From positions 1-35,813 of the forward strand of contig NZ_POTW01000072.1 in the NCBI RefSeq assembly GCF_003236295.1: a stretch of DNA of 35,813 bases, in the 5' to 3' direction. Source of the DNA: Jiangella anatolica. Lineage in GTDB: Bacteria; Actinomycetota; Actinomycetes; Jiangellales; Jiangellaceae. Within the stretch, counting starts at the first letter, position 1, and each line of letters begins with the position of its first letter. Positions 27,580 through 35,813 of this stretch are shown here, in pieces. The position numbers and the translations under genes are program-made. The notes under the pieces were generated by a model. The model was not told where the DNA came from. It saw nothing but the letters and a program-made list of their open reading frames with translations, and searched no databases.

Positions 27580-28799
27580 GCACCGCCACCCTGCCGGAGT
27601 CCCGGTCGCTCGATCCCACCGGCGCCGACCAGTGGCGGCGCTGGCGCCGGCCGCTGGCCACCGTCGTGTTGCTGCTGCTGGTGGCCATCGTCCTGGGGAT
27701 CGTGCAGAGCAGCGCCGGCCGCGGCTACCTGAACCCCGAGGGTGTCGACAACGCCGGCGCGCGGGCGCTGTCGCGGCTGCTGGCCGGCCAGGGGGTGGAG
27801 ATCACGCCGGTGCGGACGACCGCCGACGCCGTCGCGGCCGCCGGCCCGGACGACACCGTCCTGGTGACGGTGCCGGACCTGCTGACGCCGGGCCAGATCG
27901 ACCGGCTCGTCGACACCGGCGCGCGACTGGTGCTGGTGGCGGCGGACGTGCGGGTGCCCGACTACGCGCCCGGGCTGTCCGCCGTACTCGTCGACGACCC
28001 GGGCTCGACCGAGCCGGACTGCGCGCTGCCGGCGGCGCAGCGGGCCGGGTCGGCCCGGCTGGGCGGGCTCGGTTACACCGGCGACCTCAGCCGGTCCGCG
28101 GGCGCCGCCTGCTACCCCGTCGACGGCGAGCCGTCGCTGGCGGTGACGGCGACGGAGAGCGGCAACGAAGTGGTGCTGCTCGGCGCCGCCGACCCGCTGA
28201 CCAACGAGCATCTCGACGACGACGGCAACGCCGCGCTGGCGCTCGGGCTGCTCGGCCAGACCGAGCGGCTGGTCTGGTACCGGCCGGTTCCGGAGGCCGC
28301 CGAGGCGAGCGACGGCGGCGGCGACGACCAGCCCGGCGCGTTCACCGACCAGCTGCCCGGCTGGGTCCGCGCTGCCGTCTGGCAGCTGGCGATCGCAGTG
28401 GCGCTGGCGGCGATCTGGCGCGCCCGGCGGCTGGGCCGGCTGGTCACCGAGCCGCTGCCGGTCGTCGTCCGGGCCAGCGAGACGACCGAGGGCCGGGCAC
28501 GGCTGTACCGGCGCGGGCGGTCCCGCGAGCACGCCGCGATGCTGCTGCGCACGGCCGCGATCCGGCGGCTGGCCGCGACCATGCGGCTGCCGGGCGAGAG
28601 TGGGCCGGGCGCCGTCGACGCCCTGGTCACGACGCTCGCCGCCCGCACCGGCCGGCCGGCGGCGGAGATCGCCGCGCTGCTGACCGGCCCGCCACCGGCC
28701 GACGACACCGCGCTGGTGCGGCTGGCCGACGACATCGACGCCCTGGAGAATGCCGGTACCGGCAGCTCGCCCACCGGAAAGGATCCCCGTCCATCGTGA
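27576..28799 (+). CDS. DUF4350 domain-containing membrane protein
   Basis: A 407-residue protein with TM1 at ~28-44, an extracellular DUF4350 domain (~48-235) and TM2 at ~264-281, then a cytoplasmic tail of ~125 residues. DUF4350 hallmarks are YLNPEGVDNAGARALSRLLA and LLGAADPLTNEHLDDDGNAA, with one Cys pair (Cys149 and Cys179) that could form a disulfide outside. The domain is related to glutamine-amidotransferase-like folds but no catalytic triad is evident. ATG 27576 overlaps the DUF4129 stop, and its stop overlaps the MoxR GTG (GTGA). It probably scaffolds the MoxR/DUF58 complex at the membrane (inference). Confidence 0.9.
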   Translation: MSTATLPESRSLDPTGADQWRRWRRPLATVVLLLLVAIVLGIVQSSAGRGYLNPEGVDNAGARALSRLLAGQGVEITPVRTTADAVAAAGPDDTVLVTVPDLLTPGQIDRLVDTGARLVLVAADVRVPDYAPGLSAVLVDDPGSTEPDCALPAAQRAGSARLGGLGYTGDLSRSAGAACYPVDGEPSLAVTATESGNEVVLLGAADPLTNEHLDDDGNAALALGLLGQTERLVWYRPVPEAAEASDGGGDDQPGAFTDQLPGWVRAAVWQLAIAVALAAIWRARRLGRLVTEPLPVVVRASETTEGRARLYRRGRSREHAAMLLRTAAIRRLAATMRLPGESGPGAVDALVTTLAARTGRPAAEIAALLTGPPPADDTALVRLADDIDALENAGTGSSPTGKDPRPS

Positions 28800-29779
28800 C
28801 GTTCTCGGCACAGTCCCCCGCACCCACCTCCGACACCGCGCGCGCGGCGCTCGCCAGCGTCCGCGAAGAGGTCGCCAAGGCCGTCGTCGGGCAGGACGCC
28901 GTGGTGTCCGGCCTGGTCATCGGGCTGCTCTGCCGCGGCCACGTGCTGCTGGAAGGGGTGCCCGGCGTCGCGAAGACGCTGCTGGTCCGGGCGCTCGCGG
29001 CGACGCTCCAGGTCGAGACGAAGCGGGTGCAGTTCACGCCGGACCTGATGCCCGGCGACATCACCGGCTCACGGATCTACGACACGCGGACGGCGGAGTT
29101 CTCCTTCGTCGAGGGCCCGGTCTTCACCAACCTGCTGCTCGCCGACGAGATCAACCGCACGCCGCCGAAGACGCAGGCCGCGCTGCTGGAGGCGATGGAG
29201 GAGCGGCAGGTCTCCGTCGACGGCGAGCCGCGCGCGCTGCCCGACCCGTTCCTCGTCGCCGCCACACAGAACCCGGTCGAGTACGAGGGCACCTACCCGC
29301 TGCCTGAGGCGCAGCTGGACCGGTTCCTGCTCAAGCTCACCGTCACGGTCGCCGAGCGCGACGACGAGATCGCGGTGCTGCGCCGGCACGCCGACGGATT
29401 CGACCCGCGCGACCTGGTGGCCGCGGGGGTCAAGGCGGTCGCGACGCCGGCCGATCTGGCGGCGGCCCGGGACGCGGTCGCTGCGGTCCGGGTGGAGCCG
29501 GACGTGCTCGGCTACATCGTCGACGTCTGCCGGGCCACGCGGCTGTCGCCGTCGGTGCTGCTGGGCGTCTCGCCGCGGGGCGCGACGGCGCTGCTCAAGA
29601 CGGCGCGCGCCTGGGCCTGGCTGTCCGGGCGCGGGTTCGTCACGCCCGACGACGTCAAGGCGCTGGCCCGGCCGACGCTGCGGCACCGGCTGACGCTGCG
29701 GCCGGAGGCGGAGATGGAGAGCGTCACCGCCGACTCCGTGCTGGAGACGGTGCTGGCCACGGTTCCCGTGCCGCGCTGA
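28796..29779 (+). CDS. MoxR-family AAA+ ATPase
   Basis: A 327-residue AAA+ ATPase of the MoxR group. After a short N-terminus comes VVGQDAVVSGLVIGLLCRGH, Walker A GVPGVAKT (54-61), Walker B LLLADE (113-118) with INRTPPKTQAALLEAMEERQ, and sensor-type LVAATQNPVEYEGTYPLPEA. The C-terminal lid contains LGVSPRGATALLKTARAWAW. MoxR ATPases act as chaperones that assemble or activate partner complexes, usually with VWA-domain proteins; here the partner is probably the adjacent DUF58 protein. GTG 28796 overlaps the DUF4350 stop, and the stop shares one base with the DUF58 ATG. The substrate complex is unknown. Confidence 0.96.
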   Translation: MTFSAQSPAPTSDTARAALASVREEVAKAVVGQDAVVSGLVIGLLCRGHVLLEGVPGVAKTLLVRALAATLQVETKRVQFTPDLMPGDITGSRIYDTRTAEFSFVEGPVFTNLLLADEINRTPPKTQAALLEAMEERQVSVDGEPRALPDPFLVAATQNPVEYEGTYPLPEAQLDRFLLKLTVTVAERDDEIAVLRRHADGFDPRDLVAAGVKAVATPADLAAARDAVAAVRVEPDVLGYIVDVCRATRLSPSVLLGVSPRGATALLKTARAWAWLSGRGFVTPDDVKALARPTLRHRLTLRPEAEMESVTADSVLETVLATVPVPR

Positions 29780-31074
29780 TGGTGATCACCGGGCGCGTCG
29801 CGGCGCTGGCGGCGATCGGCGCTGTGGTCGTCGCGGCCGCCGTGCCGTCGTGGGCCGGCGTGCTGGCCGTGACGGCGGTCGTGCTGGCGCTCGCGCTGGC
29901 CGACGTCGCGCTGGCCGGGTCGCCGCGGGCGCTGCGGCTCTCGCGGTCCGGCGACCGGACGGCGCGGCTGGGCACGTCGGCGGTGGTGCGGCTGAGCGTG
30001 CACAACGCCGGCGCGCGCCGGGTCCGCGGCGTGCTGCGCGACGCGTGGCCACCGTCCGCCGGCGCCGTCGCCGACCGGGTCGCCGTCGACGTCCCGTCCG
30101 GTGAGCGGCGGCTGGTCGAGACCGAGTTGCGGCCCACGCGGCGCGGCGACCGGGCCGCGGACCGGGTGACGGTGCGCAGCATCGGCCCGCTCGGGCTGGC
30201 CGGGCGGCAGGGCTCGCACGCCGTCCCGTGGACGGTGCGGGTGCTGCCGCCGTTCCACGCCCGCCGGCACCTGCCGTCGCGGCTGGCCCGGCTGCGCGAG
30301 CTGGACGGCCGGGCCGCGGTGCGGGTGCGCGGGCAGGGGACGGAGTTCGACTCGCTGCGCGAGTACGTCCGCGGCGACGACGTCCGCTCCATCGACTGGC
30401 GCGCGACCGCCCGGCACGGCGGCGTCGTCGTGCGGACATGGCGGCCGGAGCGGGACCGGCACGTGCTGATCGTCCTCGACACCGGCCGGACGTCGGCGGG
30501 CCGGGTGGGCGACGAGCCCCGGCTGGACGCCGCGATCGACACCGCGCTGCTGCTCGGCGCGCTGGCCGCCCGGGCCGGCGACCGGGTCGACCTGCTCGCG
30601 TTCGACCGCCAGGTGCGCGCCGACGTCGCCCGGCTGGACGCGACCGACGTGCTGCGCCGGATGGTGGGCGCGCTGGCGGTGCTGGAGCCGGAGCTGCTGG
30701 AGACCGACTACCGGCAGCTCGTCGCGGAGGTCGCGGCCCGGGCCCGGCAGCACGCGCTGGTGGTGATCGTGACCGGGCTGGACTCCAGCGCCGTGGAGCT
30801 GGGGCTGCTGCCGGTGATCGGGCGGCTGACCACGCGGCACACGGTGCTGGTGGCGTCGGTGGCCGATCCGCGGCTGGCGTCGCTGGCGGCCGGCCGGGGC
30901 GACTCCGACGCCGTCTACGCCGCGGCCGCCGCCGAGCACGACCGGCTGGCCCGGGCCCAGGTGGCGGAGCTGCTCACCCGCCGCGGCGCCCACGTCGTCG
31001 ACCGTCCGCCCGCCGACCTCCCACCCGCCGTCGCCGACACCTACCTCGAGCTCAAGGCGACCGGGCGCCTCTAA
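29779..31074 (+). CDS. DUF58 (VWA-like) membrane protein
   Basis: A 431-residue protein. Two N-terminal hydrophobic helices (~8-22 and ~26-45) anchor it. An immunoglobulin-like segment follows, then the DUF58 signature FDSLREYVRGDDVRSIDWRA (~190-210) and a VWA-like domain with IVLDTGRTSAGR. The metal-site motif reads D234-T-G-R-T instead of DxSxS, so metal binding may be weak or absent. DUF58 proteins pair with MoxR ATPases. The ATG overlaps the MoxR stop by one base. The TAA stop overlaps the convergent spoIIM-like stop (CTAA at 31071-31074). Confidence 0.93.
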   Translation: MVITGRVAALAAIGAVVVAAAVPSWAGVLAVTAVVLALALADVALAGSPRALRLSRSGDRTARLGTSAVVRLSVHNAGARRVRGVLRDAWPPSAGAVADRVAVDVPSGERRLVETELRPTRRGDRAADRVTVRSIGPLGLAGRQGSHAVPWTVRVLPPFHARRHLPSRLARLRELDGRAAVRVRGQGTEFDSLREYVRGDDVRSIDWRATARHGGVVVRTWRPERDRHVLIVLDTGRTSAGRVGDEPRLDAAIDTALLLGALAARAGDRVDLLAFDRQVRADVARLDATDVLRRMVGALAVLEPELLETDYRQLVAEVAARARQHALVVIVTGLDSSAVELGLLPVIGRLTTRHTVLVASVADPRLASLAAGRGDSDAVYAAAAAEHDRLARAQVAELLTRRGAHVVDRPPADLPPAVADTYLELKATGRL

Positions 31075-32072
31075 CCCGCCACCGGGAGCGTGTCGGCGCG
31101 GTCGGGGCGGGCGATGTCGCCGACCTCGCCGGCGAGGACGGCGCGGCGGCCGTAGACCCAGACGTAGGCGAGGAACAGCGCCTCCGCGAGCACCCCGATG
31201 CCGATGCGGGCCCACGTCGGCAGCCCCGACGGGGTCACGAACGCCTCGATGACGCCGGACACGAGCAGCACGCCGGCCAGCCCGAGCGCCATGCCGATCG
31301 TCGCCCGGCCGGTCTCGGCCAGCGCCTCGGCCCGGCTGCGCTGACCCGGGTCGACGACCGTCCAGCCCAGCCGCAACCCGGCGCCGGCCGCGACGAACAC
31401 CGCCGTCAGCTCCAGCAGCCCGTGCGGCGTGATCAGCCCGAAGAACACGTCCAGCCGGCCGGCGGACGCCATCAGGCCGGCCGACGCGGCGACGTTGACT
31501 GCGTTCATCCAGAGCAGGTAGACGACCGGGAGGCCGAGGAACACGCCCAGCGCCAGGCAGGCCGCCGCCACCCAGGCGTTGTTCACCCACACGCGCGCGG
31601 CGAACGAGCCGGCCGGGTTCTCCGAGTAGTAGTCCTCGAAGTCGTGCTCGACCAGCTGCCGGATCTCCTCCGGCGCGCCGATCGACGCCTGCACGCTCGG
31701 GTTCGCGGCCACCCACCACGCGACCGCGACGGAGACGACGGCGAACGCGAGCATCACGCCGAGCCACCAGCGCCGGTTCAGGTAGACCGCCGCGGGGAAG
31801 CCGACGGTGAGGAAGCGGACGACGTCGCGCCAGCCGGAGTCCTGAGCGCCGGCGATCGCCGTCCGGGCCCGGGCCACCAGCGCGGACAGCCGGCCCAGCA
31901 GCACCGGGTCGGGCGCGGCCGAGCGCAGCGTCGACAGGTGGGTGGACGCGGCCCGGTACAGCCCGACCAGCTCGTCGGCCTCGGGCCCGCTCAGCCGGCC
32001 GCGGCGGCCGACGAGCTGCTCCAGCCGGTCCCACTCCGCGCGGTGGGCGGCGACGAACGCGTCCAGGTCCAC
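31071..32072 (-). CDS. SpoIIM-like (stage II sporulation protein M) membrane protein
   Basis: A 333-residue protein. A soluble helical N-terminus (~1-100, with VDLDAFVAAHRAEWDRLEQL) is followed by about six membrane helices carrying the SpoIIM/DUF95 signature (VNNAWVAAACLALGVFLGLP and FFGLITPHGLLELTAVFVAA). In Bacillus SpoIIM belongs to an engulfment peptidoglycan-hydrolase complex. Actinomycetes do not form endospores of that kind, so this member is more likely a general membrane or cell-wall protein acting with the MoxR/DUF58 neighbours. GTG 32072 has no ribosome-binding site; TAGTCT lies seven bases upstream, so the mRNA is probably leaderless. It is divergent from the RDD gene by 18 bp. 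Confidence 0.92.
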   Translation of the reverse strand: MDLDAFVAAHRAEWDRLEQLVGRRGRLSGPEADELVGLYRAASTHLSTLRSAAPDPVLLGRLSALVARARTAIAGAQDSGWRDVVRFLTVGFPAAVYLNRRWWLGVMLAFAVVSVAVAWWVAANPSVQASIGAPEEIRQLVEHDFEDYYSENPAGSFAARVWVNNAWVAAACLALGVFLGLPVVYLLWMNAVNVAASAGLMASAGRLDVFFGLITPHGLLELTAVFVAAGAGLRLGWTVVDPGQRSRAEALAETGRATIGMALGLAGVLLVSGVIEAFVTPSGLPTWARIGIGVLAEALFLAYVWVYGRRAVLAGEVGDIARPDRADTLPVAG

Positions 32073-32090
32073 CTGAGGCAGACTAGCCGG
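32073..32090. promoter_or_regulatory. 18-bp bidirectional promoter core with near-symmetric -10
   Basis: The two GTG starts (32072 minus, 32091 plus) are only 18 bases apart. The CAGACTA at 32079-32085 reads CAGACT toward the RDD gene (six bases before its GTG) and TAGTCT toward the spoIIM-like gene (seven bases before its GTG). Both fit -10 boxes of leaderless transcripts. The -35 regions would lie inside the opposite gene and match poorly. Confidence 0.5.
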
Positions 32091-33011
32091 GTGAGCGACC
32101 TGGTGACCGGGGAGGCCGTGCCTCTCGAGCTGCGGCTGGCGAAGCTGCCGTCCCGGGCGCTCGCGGTGGTGCTCGACCTGCTGATCCTCGGGGCCCTGTG
32201 GTTCCTCATGTTGCTGCTGCTGAGCCTGATCGTGCCGGGGGTCGACGGCGCGCTGGCCGCCGCGCTGGCCATCGCCGGGACGGTGTTCGTGCTGGTCGTG
32301 GTGCCGACGACGGTCGAGACGCTGACGCGCGGCAAGTCCGTCGGCAAGGCGGCCGCGGGGCTGCGGGTGGTCCGCGACGACGGCGGGCCGATCCGGTTCC
32401 GGCACGCCCTGGTCCGCGCGCTGGCCGGGGTGTTCGCCGACTTCGTGCTGACGTTCGGCGTCGGCGCCGTCGTCTGCTCGCTGCTGAACTCGCGCGGCAA
32501 GCGGATCGGCGACCTGCTGGCCGGCACCGTCGTGGTCCGGGAGCGGATCCCGTCGACGTCGGCGCCGATGCCCGTCATGGACCCGCGGCTGGCCGAGTGG
32601 GCCGCCGCGCTGGAGCTGTCGCTACTGCCGGACCGGCTCGCGATGGCGGCCCGGTCGCTGCTGGCCCGGGCGCCGCAGCTGGCGCCGGAGATCCGCACCC
32701 GGCTCGCGGTCGAACTGGCGAACGAGGTGTCGGCGGTGGTCAGTCCGCCGCCCCCGCCCGGCCTGCCACCGTGGGACTACCTCGCCGCCGTGCTGGCCGA
32801 ACGCCGGCGCCGCGACGCGCTGCGCTACGCGGGACCGGCGCCGACGGGGCCGTCACCGGGCGGGCTGTACCAGCCGCCGGGCGGGCCATACCAGTTGCCA
32901 GGCGGGACTCCGCCGGCGGGGCCGCCGCCGGCCGGGCCGTCGCCGTGGCAACCGCCTGCCCCGCCGCCGAACCCGTCGCGCACCGACGGCGGGTTCGCGC
33001 CGCCCTCGTGA
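32091..33011 (+). CDS. RDD-family membrane protein
   Basis: A 306-residue protein. The RDD domain (~1-155) begins LRLAKLPSRALAVVLDLLIL, in which the usual R-x-x-A-x-x-x-D pattern is visible. It continues with TRGKSVGKAAAGLRVVRDDG and SRGKRIGDLLAGTVVVRER, and has three to four membrane helices. A cytoplasmic helical part (~165-245) follows, and the last ~60 residues are Pro/Gly-rich and disordered. RDD proteins are proposed transporters or membrane scaffolds; no specific role can be assigned. GTG 32091 appears leaderless. Its stop overlaps the next GTG (GTGA), so the GNAT gene is coupled to it. Confidence 0.9.
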   Translation: MSDLVTGEAVPLELRLAKLPSRALAVVLDLLILGALWFLMLLLLSLIVPGVDGALAAALAIAGTVFVLVVVPTTVETLTRGKSVGKAAAGLRVVRDDGGPIRFRHALVRALAGVFADFVLTFGVGAVVCSLLNSRGKRIGDLLAGTVVVRERIPSTSAPMPVMDPRLAEWAAALELSLLPDRLAMAARSLLARAPQLAPEIRTRLAVELANEVSAVVSPPPPPGLPPWDYLAAVLAERRRRDALRYAGPAPTGPSPGGLYQPPGGPYQLPGGTPPAGPPPAGPSPWQPPAPPPNPSRTDGGFAPPS

Positions 33012-33829
33012 GCGGCGGCTACCGCCGGTCCGACGGCGATCCGGCCGCGCTGCGCGAGCTGGCCGGGCGGCTGTGGAGCTGGTCCAGCCGCTGGCATCCG
33101 GGCGAGCTGACCTGGCTGTGCGCCGAGCACCCAGACGCGCGGCTGGCGCACTGGCGCCACGCCGGCCGGGTCGTCGCGTGGGCGTGGGCCCGTGGGACCC
33201 GGCTGGACCTGCAGCTCGACCCCGCGCACAGGGGACTGCTCGACGAGCTGCTGGCGTGGTCCGGCGCCGGCACGGTCCGGGTGCTGGACGCGGAGACGTG
33301 GCTGGTGGACGAGTTGCTCGCGCGCGGCCTCCAGCGGCGCGACGACGGGCCGTTCTTCGTCCACCTGCGCCGCCCGCTCGACGACCTGCCGCCGGCCACC
33401 CCGCTGCCCGCCGGGTACGCGCTGCGACCGGCCGACGCGGCCGCGCGGGCCGCCGTCCACTCCGCCGCGTTCTCCACGACGATGTCCGAGGCCGCGTACC
33501 GCGAAGTCATGCGGGGGCCGGCGTACCGGGCGGAGCTGGACGCGCTGATCGTCGGACCCGACGGCAGCCCGGCCGCCGCCGCGCTGGCCTGGCTGGACGG
33601 GCGCAGCGGCGTGGCCGTGCTGGAGCCGGTCGGCGTCCACCCGGAGCACCGTCGCCGCGGGCTGGCCACGGCGGCGGCGCTGGCGGTGCTGCGGGCCGCC
33701 CGCGAACTCGGGGCGCGGGACGCCAGGGTGTGCGCCCGCGGCGACGACGGCTACCCGGCGCCGCGGGCGGCGTACGAGGCGCTCGGCTTCCGGGCCTACG
33801 CCCGCAACCTGCGCCTCGTCCGCCCCTGA
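33008..33829 (+). CDS. GNAT-family N-acetyltransferase
   Basis: A 273-residue protein. The C-terminal half is a good GNAT domain: LRPADAAARAAVHSAAF opens it, and the acetyl-CoA loop is VGVHPEHRRRGLATAAALAV, followed by the AYEALGFRAYARNLRLV end. The N-terminal ~130 residues look like a degenerate second GNAT-type half without a cofactor loop. GTG 33008 overlaps the RDD stop, so the two form an operon. Substrate unknown. It ends four bases from the convergent ahcY stop, with no separate terminator. Confidence 0.87.
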   Translation: MSGGYRRSDGDPAALRELAGRLWSWSSRWHPGELTWLCAEHPDARLAHWRHAGRVVAWAWARGTRLDLQLDPAHRGLLDELLAWSGAGTVRVLDAETWLVDELLARGLQRRDDGPFFVHLRRPLDDLPPATPLPAGYALRPADAAARAAVHSAAFSTTMSEAAYREVMRGPAYRAELDALIVGPDGSPAAAALAWLDGRSGVAVLEPVGVHPEHRRRGLATAAALAVLRAARELGARDARVCARGDDGYPAPRAAYEALGFRAYARNLRLVRP

Positions 33830-33833
33830 CGGA

Positions 33834-35270
<1,437 letters not shown>

Positions 35271-35455
35271 GGGGTTCCTCTCAGCGGGTGGTGGTCTGGG
35301 GCCGGACGTGGGCACGGCGAGGCGGCCCGAGGGTCCGGCCCGGCGCGACCCATCTGGGTCCGCGGCATCACCTGCGCCGGCGTGATTCTCCCGCGAGTCT
35401 ACGCTACGGCGGTTATCGTGGAGCCGATGGATCGGCACGATGCAGGGCGGCGTCG
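35271..35455. promoter_or_regulatory. ahcY leader and divergent promoter region
   Basis: On the minus strand TAGACT (35396-35401) is a plausible -10, giving an ahcY leader of about 120 bases. Within it GACCCA-TC-TGGGTC (35347-35360) forms a 6-bp hairpin, extendable to 9 bp with a bulge (GCG/CGC). The ribosome-binding site GAGGAA is at 35275-35280. No known SAM or SAH riboswitch core was recognised. The plus-strand promoter for the next gene is unclear. Confidence 0.45.
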
Positions 35456-35813
35456 TTGACGACCTCCGCCGACGGCACCGACGGCGTGCGGCACGCCGCC
35501 GAGACGCTGCGCGCCGCCCGCGACGAGCTGCCCGCCGCCGCCGACCAGGTCGACGCGACCATCAGCGACCGGATCAGGGACGTGAGCGACGCCGTCGAAC
35601 GCGCCACCAAGGGCATCCCCGCCGACCTGCGCGGCGAACTGTTGGCCACCGCTCACGACGTCCGGCTGCACGGCACCCGCATGACCGCCGCCCGCGAGGA
35701 CGCCTTCGCCGCCGCCTCCCACGTCCTCGCCGAGTACGCCGGCGAGATCGAGGCCCTGCTGCGGGCCGCCGACGACGGTGCCGAGTCGCCGGCGCTTTCC
35801 GTCACGCCGCCAC
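35456..35813 (+). CDS. Unrecognised helical protein, truncated by window end
   Basis: An open frame running off the window; 119 codons are visible. The product is Ala-rich and almost all helical ([20 protein letters not shown], later [18 protein letters not shown]), with coiled-coil-like spacing. It is soluble and has no signal peptide. It resembles WXG100/ESX-associated or similar small helical proteins in style only; no motif confirms this. TTG 35456, with a GGGCGG-like site upstream, or GTG 35486 could be the start. The codon-position GC pattern favours this frame over the overlapping ATG 35440 frame, which would encode an implausible Arg-rich protein. Confidence 0.5.
   Translation, partial: MTTSADGTDGVRHAAETLRAARDELPAAADQVDATISDRIRDVSDAVERATKGIPADLRGELLATAHDVRLHGTRMTAAREDAFAAASHVLAEYAGEIEALLRAADDGAESPALSVTPP

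Noticed and set aside
35271-35427. SAM or SAH riboswitch before ahcY
   Set aside because: I could not place the conserved core of any class I know; only a simple hairpin is present.
35399-35722. Minus-strand open frames opposite the final partial gene
   Set aside because: The plus-strand frame has the better codon-position pattern and a plausible helical product; the minus frames are Gly/Val/Ala-rich shadows.

Overview
The window is high-GC DNA read mostly from overlapping, tightly packed genes with GTG, TTG and ATG starts. Its core order mtrA-mtrB-lpqB-comF-hpf with secA nearby, and ahcY a few kilobases on the other side, is typical of Actinomycetia (Streptomyces and Mycobacterium relatives). 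The genus cannot be fixed from sequence alone; a Jiangella-like actinomycete is a guess. No transposase, integrase, CRISPR array, rRNA or tRNA was seen.

Layout. (1) 7-9844 is a mixed metabolic block: a very large NAD-dependent glutamate dehydrogenase (minus); an ArsR-SRPBCC-RibD/DHFR-like operon behind a likely self-controlled operator; tryptophan 2,3-dioxygenase (minus) head to head with a DUF2505 gene; an unrecognised protein; and a patatin-like phospholipase. (2) 10084-19132 holds an Rv3235-family protein with a 180-bp tandem repeat array, a secreted SGNH hydrolase, secA, a double-GNAT protein and an AlkX/YcaQ-like winged-helix DNA glycosylase whose 3' end is tandemly repeated. (3) 19230-25422 (all minus) carries mtrA-mtrB-lpqB-comF-hpf; comF contains a repeat-built insertion. 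MtrA and MtrB form a two-component system controlling cell wall and division genes, and LpqB is its lipoprotein partner. (4) 25523-31074 (plus) is a translationally coupled chain: a polytopic membrane protein, DUF4129, DUF4350, MoxR ATPase and DUF58. A SpoIIM-like membrane protein converges on it, and an RDD-GNAT pair diverges from SpoIIM. This is the usual actinobacterial MoxR/DUF58 neighbourhood; its cellular role is poorly defined. (5) ahcY and the start of an unrecognised gene close the window.

The most unusual features are three unrelated tandem-repeat expansions within about 10 kb: 180-bp units in the Rv3235-family gene, 45/51-bp units inside comF, and 49-bp copies of a gene tail plus its stop codon. 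Also notable are an 18-bp divergent promoter between spoIIM and the RDD gene with a near-symmetric -10, several genes that look leaderless, and a palindromic TTGCCCGCT operator candidate. The best candidate for an under-described system is the MoxR-DUF58-DUF4129-DUF4350-SpoIIM-RDD cluster next to mtrAB. It is conserved rather than new.
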